From NCBI GenBank assembly GCA_023257655.1, contig JALRBQ010000009.1, forward strand, positions 1-41,040: a stretch of DNA of 41,040 nt, in the 5' to 3' direction. The translations under genes were made by a program, and so were the position numbers. The notes below the pieces were generated by a model. It was not told the origin of the DNA. It searched no databases and saw nothing but the letters and a program-made list of their open reading frames with translations. Origin of the DNA: Pseudomonadales bacterium. GTDB lineage: Bacteria; Pseudomonadota; Gammaproteobacteria; Pseudomonadales; Pseudohongiellaceae. Positions 1 to 7,643 of this stretch are shown here, in pieces. Each line of letters begins with the position of its first letter. The first letter of the stretch is position 1.

Positions 1-1
1 T

Positions 2-1351
2 TGCCGCGAGTTGTTACGCGATGGTGGCCGACTGTTCGTATTTGGGGAATTTCTTCTCGATGATTCCGCCATCCGCGCCTCGACAATCGCCAACCTCAGT
101 TCCTTGCAAGCGCTCGCAGCGCGACTCGGTTATCGCGTACAGGCTGAGCATGATCTGTCTGCTGACGCCCTTCATTCGGTACGACTGTTTCTGCCCTTGT
201 TGCAGCGTCATGTCGAGGCTCTGGACAGGGATGTCGATTGTGGTCCCGAGAGGAGACAGGCGGTAACGGTAATGCTCACAGAAATGCAGAGTGAGCTTGA
301 ATCTGGTCGGCGCTGCTACCGCATGCTGGAACTTGAGACGCTTGGCAGCGAACACCTGGTCGATCTGGGTGAGTATGCGCTGGCGGAGTATGCAGACCGC
401 AGTTCATTCGCGATCAGCGAGATCGCCGACTTGTTTGAACAGAGTTTTGAGAAACCCTTCAATGCGGATCTGTGGCAATGGAAGTACGATGGGGGTGACG
501 GCAAGTGTGTCGTGGCACGCATCGGGCAGGGTGGTGATATTGTCGCTCACTATGGAGGAGCGCCGAGAAAAATTCTGTATTTTGGCACGCCGGCGCTCGC
601 TATCCAGGTCTGCGATGTCATGGTGCTGCCCGAAGAGCGGCGTCAATATGGCAGGAGCAGTCTTTTCTTCAAGGTTGCCGCAACCTTCCTCGAACGCGAA
701 ATCGGCAACACCGTAGGTCATCTGCTTGGGTTCGGGTTTCCAAACCAGAAGGCGATGAATATCGCCACCCGTCTCGGCCTCTATGAGAAAACCGATGATT
801 TCGTACAACTCGAGTTTCCGCCAGTGCAATCTGACACCGCAATCCCGGTGATCGAGGAACTGGACATCGAGTCGGAGGAACATCGCGAGGCCGTCGATGC
901 GCTGTGGTCACAGATGTCAGGAGCCTTTGCAGGCGGCATCATCGGCTGTCGCGACAGCGACTATATAAGGTACCGGTATTTCACTCACCCCTATGGCCGA
1001 GGCGGCAGCTATCGACGGCTGCTGGTCCGTGAGGCCGGCGGTGGCCGGTGTCTGGCTTGCGTCATCCTTAAGCCCCATGAGGGCGCAGCGCTGGTCATGG
1101 ACCTGATCTGCGCGCCTGAGCACATGTCCTCGGTTCTACAACAGATTCGTGCGTGGCAAATGCTGTCTGATCCGCAGCAACCGCTTCGGATGTGGCTTAC
1201 CCGGGGCTGGTTACACACCCTTGAAACGCAGGGTGTGATTGTGAATGAATTGGGTATTGAGATACCCTGCAATAGCTGGAATCCCGGTCCCGCCGCCGCC
1301 CCGCTTTACGGTAAATGGTGGCTCACAGCAGGTGATATGGATTTCATGTAG
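2..1351 (+). CDS. Methyltransferase-GNAT fusion protein, 5' end cut off by the window
   Basis: The frame is open to the left edge, so the start lies outside the window; the TTG at 11 is not a likely start. About 449 residues are visible. The first residues (RDGGRLFVFGEF) look like the last core strand of a class I SAM-dependent methyltransferase. A helical linker follows to about residue 125. The rest resembles a GNAT N-acetyltransferase: an N-terminal FEQSF..PFN..LW.WKY block typical of large GNAT proteins, then VCDVMVLPEERRQYGRSSLFF as an acetyl-CoA-binding motif A-like segment. A fused methyltransferase and acyltransferase suggests a two-step modification of a small molecule or protein, but the substrate cannot be read from the sequence. 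The next gene, an acyl-CoA synthetase, starts 65 bases downstream on the same strand. The GNAT half is fairly sure; the methyltransferase half rests on a short fragment. Confidence 0.6.
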   Translation, partial: CRELLRDGGRLFVFGEFLLDDSAIRASTIANLSSLQALAARLGYRVQAEHDLSADALHSVRLFLPLLQRHVEALDRDVDCGPERRQAVTVMLTEMQSELESGRRCYRMLELETLGSEHLVDLGEYALAEYADRSSFAISEIADLFEQSFEKPFNADLWQWKYDGGDGKCVVARIGQGGDIVAHYGGAPRKILYFGTPALAIQVCDVMVLPEERRQYGRSSLFFKVAATFLEREIGNTVGHLLGFGFPNQKAMNIATRLGLYEKTDDFVQLEFPPVQSDTAIPVIEELDIESEEHREAVDALWSQMSGAFAGGIIGCRDSDYIRYRYFTHPYGRGGSYRRLLVREAGGGRCLACVILKPHEGAALVMDLICAPEHMSSVLQQIRAWQMLSDPQQPLRMWLTRGWLHTLETQGVIVNELGIEIPCNSWNPGPAAAPLYGKWWLTAGDMDFM

Positions 1352-1416
1352 TCTGCAGGCCCGGTAGAATCCCGGGGGTTGACCTTGAACACAAGCAACA
1401 GGAACGACGATCAGTC

Positions 1417-3057
1417 ATGACGAACAATATCTATGAACAAAATCTGGATCAGAACGCGGCCAATTATGCGGCACTCACCCCGCTGAGCTTTCTCGAACGC
1501 TCGGCTCGTGTTTATCCAGATACCGCAGCAATCATCCATGGCGATACCACCTACACCTGGGAGCAGACCTACGCCCGATGCTGCCTGTTAGCGTCTGCCC
1601 TGATGAAGATCGGAATCGGCGAGGGCGATACCGTTTCATTTATGGGTGCCAATACGCCGGAGACGTTTGAGGCGCATTTTGGTGTGCCAATGACAGGTGC
1701 TGTGCTGAATTGCCTCAATGTGCGTCTCGATGCCAAAGCCATTGCCTTCATTCTCCAGCATGCCGAGACCAAGGTGTTGTTCACCGATCGGGAATACAGC
1801 AATACGATTCGCGCCGCTCTGGAGCTATTGCCCAGTAAACCACTGGTAATTGATATAGATGACCCGTACTACACCGGCGGGGAGCTGCTGAGCGATCGCA
1901 ATTACGAGGATTTCATCGCCACTGGTGACACCGACTATCGTTGTTTCAAGATCGCCGACGAATGGGCGGCGATTTCACTCAACTACACCTCGGGAACCAC
2001 CGGCGACCCGAAGGGTGTTGTGTTTCACCATCGCGGCGCCTATCTCAATGCCATATCCAATGTGTTATGCTGGAATATGGCCGCCAAACCGGTCTATCTG
2101 TGGACGCTGCCGATGTTCCATTGTAATGGTTGGTGCTTTCCGTGGAGTCTTGCTGCAGTCGGGGGCACCAGCGTCTGCCTGCGGCATGTACGCGACACGG
2201 AAATATTTGCCGCTATCAAGAAACACAAGGTGTCGCATTTCTGCGGTGCGCCAGTGGTACTCAATACTCTCGTCAATGCTGCCGCTGAGCTGAAAGAGGG
2301 CGTCACACACAAGGTCAGTGCGATGACCGCCGGTGCTGCGCCGCCTGCGGCCGTGATCGCCAATATGGAGAAGATGGGCGTCGACGTGACTCATGTCTAT
2401 GGCCTCACCGAGACCTATGGGCCCTGTGTCGTGTGTGCGCCAAAAGACGAGTGGCAGGAACTGGATGTCTATGCGCGCGCGGAGATGCTCGCGCGTCAAG
2501 GTGTGCGAGCTCCCCTGCAGGATGAGTTGATGGTAGCCGACCCGGTAACTCTTGAGCCGGTACCAAAAGACGGTAAGACCATGGGTGAGATATTCATGCG
2601 CGGCAACCTGGTAATGAAGGGTTACCTCAAGAACGCGAAGACCACCGAAGCTTCATTCGCTGGTGGCTGGTTCCATTCGGGCGACCTTGCTGTATGGCAC
2701 GAAGACAGCTACGTCCAGATCAAGGACCGTTCCAAAGACATCATCATTTCTGGCGGCGAGAATATCTCCTCGCTCGAGGTGGAATCGGTATTGTTCAAGC
2801 ACCCCAAGATTCTGGAGGCGGCTGTAGTCGCGAGTTCTGACGAGAAATGGGGCGAGGTGCCGTGTGCCTTCGTCAGTCTCAAGGCGGGGCAAGAGATGAC
2901 TGTGCCGGAGCTGATTGCCTATTGTCGTGAGGAATTGGCAGGCTTCAAGATTCCGAAAAAAGTCGTGTTTGGCCCCATCGAGAAGACTTCGACCGGCAAG
3001 GTGCAGAAATACCTGCTGCGCGAAAAGGCCGAGACCGTTGAACTCATCCGCAAATAA
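1417..3057 (+). CDS. Acyl-CoA synthetase (AMP-binding, adenylate-forming family)
   Basis: This 546-residue cytoplasmic ligase would activate a carboxylic acid with ATP and join it to CoA. All adenylate-forming core motifs are present: YTSGTTGDPKGV (P-loop, about residue 191), YGLTET (about 339), GGWFHSGDLA (about 415), DRSKDIIISGGENIS (hinge, about 437) and the C-terminal KTSTGKVQKYLLR with the catalytic lysine. The overall pattern, including LNVRLDAKAIAFILQHAE, is that of the medium-chain acyl-CoA, 3-methylmercaptopropionyl-CoA (DmdB-like) and plant AAE group rather than of classic FadD. The substrate cannot be decided from sequence alone. The ATG at 1417 is preceded by a weak CAGGAA site around 1399-1404. 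The gene is intact, with normal family length, and may be followed by PEBP in one transcript. Confidence 0.9.
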   Translation: MTNNIYEQNLDQNAANYAALTPLSFLERSARVYPDTAAIIHGDTTYTWEQTYARCCLLASALMKIGIGEGDTVSFMGANTPETFEAHFGVPMTGAVLNCLNVRLDAKAIAFILQHAETKVLFTDREYSNTIRAALELLPSKPLVIDIDDPYYTGGELLSDRNYEDFIATGDTDYRCFKIADEWAAISLNYTSGTTGDPKGVVFHHRGAYLNAISNVLCWNMAAKPVYLWTLPMFHCNGWCFPWSLAAVGGTSVCLRHVRDTEIFAAIKKHKVSHFCGAPVVLNTLVNAAAELKEGVTHKVSAMTAGAAPPAAVIANMEKMGVDVTHVYGLTETYGPCVVCAPKDEWQELDVYARAEMLARQGVRAPLQDELMVADPVTLEPVPKDGKTMGEIFMRGNLVMKGYLKNAKTTEASFAGGWFHSGDLAVWHEDSYVQIKDRSKDIIISGGENISSLEVESVLFKHPKILEAAVVASSDEKWGEVPCAFVSLKAGQEMTVPELIAYCREELAGFKIPKKVVFGPIEKTSTGKVQKYLLREKAETVELIRK

Positions 3058-3121
3058 CCGCAATTTGTCCGAATCACATCAGTCCAACCCCGTATTTCCA
3101 ACACTAAATTAGGAGTCAGTC

Positions 3122-3709
3122 ATGCATCGAATTACACCTCTCTCTGGCATCAAGCGCGTCGTACTGAGCGTCGCTGCCTTGCTGGTTTCTGCGCAACTGT
3201 TCGCGCAGGACATCCCCGAAACGATCACGGTGACAAGCTCAGCCTTCGCCCATCACGGCACGATTCCGCTGGCAAACACCGCGTACGGTGACAACGCCTC
3301 GATCGACCTGAGCTGGTCCAATCTACCCGCTGGCACGGTGCAACTGGCCCTGATCTGCGATGACCCGATCGTGCCGATGCCCCAGCCTTTCGTGCACTGG
3401 GTCGCCTACAATATTCCGGCATCCGCGTCTGGCCTGCCCGGCAATCTGACCAAGGAAGCGATGGTTCAGGGTGTGCCTGGTCTGGATGGCATGATTAATG
3501 GGCTGAATGGCATTCGTCAGACCGGTTATTTCGGAGCCCGCCCTCCGGTCGATGGCAAGCTGCATGCCTATCACTTTCGCGTCTACGCCATTGACGCCGA
3601 TCTGGGTCTCGAAGCCGGCCTCAACAAGGAGCAATTGTTAGAGGCTATCAATGGGCACGTTCTGGCGACTGGTATGTTGATGGGCCATTATCAGCGCGAA
3701 GAGCAATAA
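3122..3709 (+). CDS. Exported YbhB/YbcL-family (PEBP-like) protein
   Basis: The protein has 195 residues and a clear Sec signal peptide: basic start, hydrophobic stretch VVLSVAALLVSAQLFA, and a cleavage site near AQD. The mature part shows the phosphatidylethanolamine-binding/Raf-kinase-inhibitor-like fold signature: LICDDPIVPMP, FVHWVAYNIP, then GYFGARPP and the HAYHFRVYAID strand. Bacterial homologues (YbhB, YbcL) are periplasmic or cytoplasmic proteins of poorly known function; some bind small hydrophobic ligands. The start is supported by AGGAG at 3111-3115, six bases before ATG. The gene ends 31 bases before a strong hairpin terminator. The family is confident; its role is unknown. Confidence 0.88.
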   Translation: MHRITPLSGIKRVVLSVAALLVSAQLFAQDIPETITVTSSAFAHHGTIPLANTAYGDNASIDLSWSNLPAGTVQLALICDDPIVPMPQPFVHWVAYNIPASASGLPGNLTKEAMVQGVPGLDGMINGLNGIRQTGYFGARPPVDGKLHAYHFRVYAIDADLGLEAGLNKEQLLEAINGHVLATGMLMGHYQREEQ

Positions 3710-3740
3710 AACCGTAATCGGTTAATTGCAGCCAATTGCA

Positions 3741-3772
3741 AGCCACCGGGGATTGTCTCCGGTGGCTTTTTT
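3741..3772 (+). terminator. Intrinsic terminator after the PEBP-like gene
   Basis: AGCCACCGG (3741-3749) pairs perfectly with CCGGTGGCT (3759-3767). Three more pairs, one of them a G-T wobble, can extend the stem to a 3-base loop. Six T residues follow (3767-3772). This is a textbook rho-independent terminator for the plus-strand acyl-CoA synthetase/PEBP transcript. Confidence 0.92.
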
Positions 3773-3889
3773 ATTGCCTGGCAAATGCGGGTGCCGAAGT
3801 GCGTCTGGCAAAAGAAAGCGCCGCTGCAGGGGAAGCTGAAGCGGCGCGAGGGTAGGGTGAGTCGATCTCGAGTCCCCTGGGGTGTGATT

Positions 3890-4561
3890 TCAGAAATGTT
3901 CGATGACTTTGCCTACCTCGGCGCCATCGGCAATGCGCAGATCCACCTCGCGGTAGAGATGAATATCGCCATGCACTGCGGAGCTGGAATCGATCACGAT
4001 CGAATTGCGGTGCCGATTGAAGGAGAAGAAGCGATTGAACCAGTTGTGGTTGCGCTTAACGATGACATCGCCTTCGATCACGGTCCCGTTTCGCAGCTCG
4101 ATATCGCCGTTGCTGGTTTCGATGTCTTCGCCGACAAACTTGTCCTTAAGCCGGATCTTACCGTTCACCGTGCTGATGCCCCGCTCGATGACGCTACCGT
4201 CTTCACTGCTGATACCGCCATTGACCGATTCCAGGGATCCATTCACTTTCACCGATCGTCCCAGTCGAATCCCACCGTTTACAGTTTCGGCGCGGGTGAT
4301 TTCGACATCATCTTCGATGTCGATGCCGCCATTGACGGTTTCGACATCGTAGGCAGAGGCGCCACGACGGATGTCGATGCCTCCATTAACCGAGGAGACA
4401 TTGCCAACAGTATCGTTGGCGTCGACACGAATGCCGCCATTGACCTTGGAAATATCGCGCAGGTCATCGGCGTGTGCCGAGGCTGAATACAGATAGCTGC
4501 TGAGGCAAAGCGCGAGCAGAGTGGCTGCCGTCAGACGGATGTTGTGATTAAAGACTCGCAT
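3890..4561 (-). CDS. Exported VNGGI-repeat protein, predicted beta-solenoid (DUF4097/polymer-forming type)
   Basis: The chosen start is the ATG at 4561, preceded by AAGGGGA at 4569-4575, giving 223 residues. Residues 1-31 form a signal peptide ending SASAHA. The mature protein is almost entirely repeats: V-N-G-G-I or close variants recur with the Asn at 41, 59, 77, 95, 114, 133 and 151, a period of 18-19 residues. Each repeat alternates short hydrophobic strands with an Asn-Gly turn, as in right-handed beta-helices and the DUF4097/bactofilin-like folds. After the repeats comes a basic, aromatic loop (WFNRFFSFNRHR, about 174-185), then two more degenerate strands. It probably acts in the periplasm or at the cell surface, as a scaffold or adhesin-like protein; no enzyme motif is visible. 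It stands alone, divergent from the esterase gene. Confidence 0.72.
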   Translation of the reverse strand: MRVFNHNIRLTAATLLALCLSSYLYSASAHADDLRDISKVNGGIRVDANDTVGNVSSVNGGIDIRRGASAYDVETVNGGIDIEDDVEITRAETVNGGIRLGRSVKVNGSLESVNGGISSEDGSVIERGISTVNGKIRLKDKFVGEDIETSNGDIELRNGTVIEGDVIVKRNHNWFNRFFSFNRHRNSIVIDSSSAVHGDIHLYREVDLRIADGAEVGKVIEHF

Positions 4562-4870
4562 GTTGTTTTCCCCTTGCTGGTTGATCGTCACGGATCGGCT
4601 TGTACCCACAACCGGGTCGCTTTGCTGCGCCTGGTCTGTGTTTGTAGTGACAGGGAGCAATTACCTTGCCAGTTTCCATAAGCTAAATATTATCAATCAC
4701 TTACGGATCTATTGCCGGATAGCCGGGCGGTGGATTTGGCGGGATTCACTACTACATTTAGCCATTTTCACCACTGCTGTCACTTGCTTTACAGCCTCAA
4801 ACTGATGGGTTACTGTGCCCTCACTCGCGGCCGTTGTGCTGCACTTCATAAGCCTTTGACGATGGAATCC
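4562..4870. other. Divergent intergenic region between the VNGGI-repeat gene and the esterase gene
   Basis: These 309 bases separate two divergent genes and are more AT-rich in the middle (about 4660-4700). The region holds the ribosome binding site of the minus-strand gene next to 4561 and one good plus-strand promoter candidate (listed separately). The esterase reading frame stays open back to 4712, but the extra residues look non-coding and would precede the signal peptide. I see no RNA gene or repeat here. Confidence 0.5.
4666..4693 (+). promoter_or_regulatory. Candidate sigma-70 promoter for the esterase gene
   Basis: TTGCCA (4666-4671, 5 of 6 consensus bases) and TATTAT (4688-4693, 5 of 6) are separated by 16 bases. 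Transcription would start near 4700 and give a leader of about 170 bases before the ATG at 4871. This is inferred from the consensus match only. Confidence 0.45.
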
Positions 4871-5728
4871 ATGAATAGGTTACTGACTTCACTCGCATTC
4901 GGTCTGAGTCTGCTTTTTGCTACCCCGCTGCTGGCGAGCGAGGTGGTGCATCAGGGATTCCCCTCGGCCACTCTGCACCGGGAATATGTCTTCAATATCT
5001 ATCTGCCCGAAGGTTACGCAAGTTCTGGCCTGCGCTATCCGGTTACTTACCTGCTGCACGGCAATCTGGGTACGGAAGAAAGTTGGGTGCGCAACGGCCA
5101 TATCGCCGAGACAGCGGATGCGCTGATCGCCGCCGGCAAAATTCCGGCACAGTTGATTGTGGTGCCGGCCGATCCGAAATTCTGGTGGGCTGACGGCGCC
5201 GAAGAGAAGGCGCTGACGGCTTTCATCAGGGATCTGGTGCCTTATGTTGACAGCCATTATCGAACCCTCGCCCAACGCGATGGACGCGCAATCGCTGGCT
5301 ACTCCGCGGGTGGTTTCGGGACTGCCAATATAGCCCTGCAGTATCCGGAAATGTTCGCCGCCGCCGCGCCGTTGAGCCCGGCAGTGTATGCAACGGTGCC
5401 GCCAGCAGATTCCTCGGCGACGCAGCAGGACACCTTTCTCACCGATGGCAAGTTCGATGAGGCGCTGTGGAGACGCAATAACTGGGTATCTTTTGTCGAT
5501 AGCTATCGCGAGAAGGGCATCGTAGTGCCGTTCTACATTAACACTGGTGACCATGATCGCTTTGATATCGCTTACCACGCCACCGTGTTCTACATGGCGC
5601 TGCGCAAGTTTCAACCGGAGTTCACCGAACTGCGTATCTTCGATGGCGACCATAATTTTGCGGCCTGGGGCGGGTCGATAGGGGATGCCATGCAGTACAT
5701 GGCACGCTACCTGTCGGCGCCGCAGTAA
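4871..5728 (+). CDS. Exported esterase, esterase D/PF00756-type alpha/beta hydrolase
   Basis: I take the ATG at 4871 (285 residues) because it directly precedes a signal peptide (hydrophobic LAFGLSLLFATPLLA, cleavage near ASE) and follows GGAA at about 4864; an ATG at 4862 would add only three residues. The enzyme shows the family layout: strand RYPVTYLLHG around 55-64, the nucleophile elbow GYSAGG with Ser145, an acidic residue in INTGDHDRFD (Asp227 or Asp229), and the catalytic His261 in FDGDHNF. It should hydrolyse ester bonds in the periplasm or outside the cell; relatives act on feruloyl, siderophore or simple acyl esters. The substrate is unknown. It lies 62 bases before the metallo-hydrolase gene on the same strand and may share its transcript. 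Confidence 0.85.
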   Translation: MNRLLTSLAFGLSLLFATPLLASEVVHQGFPSATLHREYVFNIYLPEGYASSGLRYPVTYLLHGNLGTEESWVRNGHIAETADALIAAGKIPAQLIVVPADPKFWWADGAEEKALTAFIRDLVPYVDSHYRTLAQRDGRAIAGYSAGGFGTANIALQYPEMFAAAAPLSPAVYATVPPADSSATQQDTFLTDGKFDEALWRRNNWVSFVDSYREKGIVVPFYINTGDHDRFDIAYHATVFYMALRKFQPEFTELRIFDGDHNFAAWGGSIGDAMQYMARYLSAPQ

Positions 5729-5790
5729 CGGACGCGGTCGCCAACCGGATTCCACTCAATAATAACGACAACGCACTAGCAGGAAAAAAT

Positions 5791-6861
5791 ATGAAGAATC
5801 TCGTAAAAACCCTTGGCTCTGTGTTTCTGATGTCAGGCGCATGCGCACTGCTCCCTGGTTTAGTTCTGGCCCAGGAACGTGTCGTTGAATCCGCCTCGCA
5901 CCGCTTCGTCGAGGTCGCTGACGGCGTCTGGTTTGCCACTGGCAGTGGCTCGGTGTACACAATGAGTAACGCGCTCGTGCTGGTCGGCGAATTCGATACG
6001 CTGGTGGTTGATTCGCATGTGACCCCGGCCGCCTCCAGAGCCTTGTTAGACTCGCTGTCCGTGCTTACTGACAAGCCGGTACGCTATCTGGTCAACAGTC
6101 ACTATCATTTCGACCATGCGCACGGCAATCAATCCTTTCCGCCGGGTGTAGAGATCATCGGGCACGAATATACGCGCATGAAACTGAGCGGTGCAGACGG
6201 CAGTAACGTACTGGACGAAGCGACCTTTCACAGCTTTTCCGACGGCGTGCCGGCAACTGTAGAGCGGCTCGAGCAGCGAGCTGCCGCCGAGACTGATCCG
6301 GCGCGCAAGGCTGAGTTGCAGGAGAACGCACGGGTACAGCGCGATTACATGAATGCGATTCAGGAGATACGCCCGACGCCTCCCAATATTACTCTCGACC
6401 GCAAGATGACCCTGTTTCAGGTCGTTGCCAATGGCAGCCGCGAAATCCAGCTATTGCATTTCGGACGCGCACATACCGGGGGAGATGTCGTGATCTTCCT
6501 GCCCAAGGAGAAGGTAGTCTTTACCGGAGACATGATGCTGCCGAGCCTGTCTTATATGGGAGACGCCTTCGTCGACGAATGGCCGGTTACTCTGGAGGGC
6601 CTGAAGACACTGGACTTCGAAACCTGGTTGCCGGGACATGGGCCTGTGATGCACTCACGTGATCCGATCAGCAACTTTCAGGCGTATTTGCGCGATCTCT
6701 GGACGAAGACTGTTGCGATGCATGATCGTGGAGTCAGTGTCGAGCAGGCGTCTGAGCAGATCGACATGACGAATCATTCTGCCAATTTCACGCAGATTCG
6801 CGAACCCGGTGTAGATCCGCGAGCGATTCGTCGCATCTATCAATTGCTGGATGCGCGCTGA
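5791..6861 (+). CDS. Exported metallo-beta-lactamase-fold hydrolase
   Basis: The protein has 356 residues and a signal peptide ending near VLAQE (residues 1-28). The zinc site is clear: HYHFDH (His104, His106, Asp108, His109), a further His in LLHFGRAHTGGD, the bridging Asp in VFTGDMML, and a last His in LPGHGPV. An insertion of about 60 charged residues (DEATFHSFSDGVP to NAIQEIRPTPP) sits between strands and is typical of a periplasmic MBL-fold group often annotated as hypothetical. The fold covers beta-lactamases, lactonases and phosphodiesterases, so the reaction is a hydrolysis but the substrate is unknown. AGGAA at 5781 supports the start. It ends just before a strong hairpin terminator. 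Confidence 0.87.
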   Translation: MKNLVKTLGSVFLMSGACALLPGLVLAQERVVESASHRFVEVADGVWFATGSGSVYTMSNALVLVGEFDTLVVDSHVTPAASRALLDSLSVLTDKPVRYLVNSHYHFDHAHGNQSFPPGVEIIGHEYTRMKLSGADGSNVLDEATFHSFSDGVPATVERLEQRAAAETDPARKAELQENARVQRDYMNAIQEIRPTPPNITLDRKMTLFQVVANGSREIQLLHFGRAHTGGDVVIFLPKEKVVFTGDMMLPSLSYMGDAFVDEWPVTLEGLKTLDFETWLPGHGPVMHSRDPISNFQAYLRDLWTKTVAMHDRGVSVEQASEQIDMTNHSANFTQIREPGVDPRAIRRIYQLLDAR

Positions 6862-6880
6862 GTAGGAACAGCAATGAAAC

Positions 6881-6902
6881 AGGGGACTTCGGTCCCCTTT
6901 TT
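6881..6902 (+). terminator. Intrinsic terminator with TTCG loop after the MBL-fold gene
   Basis: AGGGGAC (6881-6887) and GTCCCCT (6892-6898) form a perfect 7-base stem closed by the very stable TTCG tetraloop, followed by a run of T (6898-6902). It lies 19 bases after the stop of the MBL-fold gene and before the convergent lipoprotein gene. Confidence 0.92.
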
Positions 6903-6943
6903 CATGCCTGCATTCTGTCAGTCATGCGCGGATATACCCATAC

Positions 6944-7453
6944 TCAATGTGATGGCCAGGATTCCAGCACCGTCGTGAACGCCTGGAGAAATTCGGGCCG
7001 GGCGCGCTCTTCATGCATGTACTCGCCAGGGCTCACGCGATGGATGCGACTGATAGTGCCTGCCCACACCACTTTGCGGGTCTGCGCTTCAGAAATCTCG
7101 ATTTCGATCTCGGCGACATAATTCAGTTCGACAGTGAGCGCCTCAATGCGCACGAGCGGATCGATGCTCTGCTGTTCCGGATTCAGGTTGATATGGTTGT
7201 AGCGCAGCAGGACGTGGAGGTCCTGGCCGCCAGCATCCCGCCGCAAGCCCTTTTGCATGAATACGGTATCGAAGGTGTCGACGACATATCGCTGCAGAAA
7301 TCCGGGCATGTTTTCGGTTTCAACCCTGTAGGTGTGGTAGCGGGCATAGTCTCCCGGACAACAGAGTCTCGGTGCAGTGCCGATTTGCGAACCGCTCTGC
7401 GTGCAGGCAGTCAGCAATAGCGCGATTGCAAGTGCAATGAAGACTTTAGGCAT
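6944..7453 (-). CDS. Lipoprotein, DUF4136-like
   Basis: The start is set at the ATG at 7453 because GGAGG (7461-7465) lies seven bases upstream and the residues that follow form a lipoprotein signal peptide, with lipobox LTAC and the lipidated Cys near residue 17. The mature part (169 residues in all) has the pattern of small DUF4136-type outer-membrane lipoproteins: a segment DTVFMQKGLRRD, then a beta strand-rich half ending in ARPEFLQAFTTVLESWP. No catalytic motif is visible. Its function is unknown; such proteins are usually structural or stress-related envelope lipoproteins. It is on its own between a convergent terminator and the serine hydrolase gene. Confidence 0.68.
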   Translation of the reverse strand: MPKVFIALAIALLLTACTQSGSQIGTAPRLCCPGDYARYHTYRVETENMPGFLQRYVVDTFDTVFMQKGLRRDAGGQDLHVLLRYNHINLNPEQQSIDPLVRIEALTVELNYVAEIEIEISEAQTRKVVWAGTISRIHRVSPGEYMHEERARPEFLQAFTTVLESWPSH

Positions 7454-7601
7454 GGTCCAGCCTCCGTCGGCAGATGAGGACACACGCTCAGCATAGACCG
7501 GGCTGCGCCCCCTCAATCTTGATCCAGCGTAACAAAACCCGCCCGCTTGCCGCGAGCAGGCAGGCGCGAAGAGGGGAAAGGTGGAGGCGGGCGGGAGCGT
7601 A

Positions 7602-7635
7602 GCACGCAGGAGGCAGCAGATTGCCTCCTGCGTGC
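7602..7635. repeat. Perfect 14-base inverted repeat after the serine hydrolase gene
   Basis: GCACGCAGGAGGCA (7602-7615) is exactly mirrored by TGCCTCCTGCGTGC (7622-7635) with a 6-base loop. It begins nine bases after the stop of the minus-strand gene at 7644. No T-run follows in either direction, so it is not a typical intrinsic terminator. It could stabilise the 3' end of the message or act as a factor-assisted terminator. Confidence 0.8.
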
Positions 7636-7643
7636 AGCAAAGC

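Noticed and set aside
3785..4486. 233-codon plus-strand frame opposite the VNGGI-repeat gene
   Set aside because: Its repeats are the antisense image of the real repeat gene, and it crosses the region after a terminator without a start signal.
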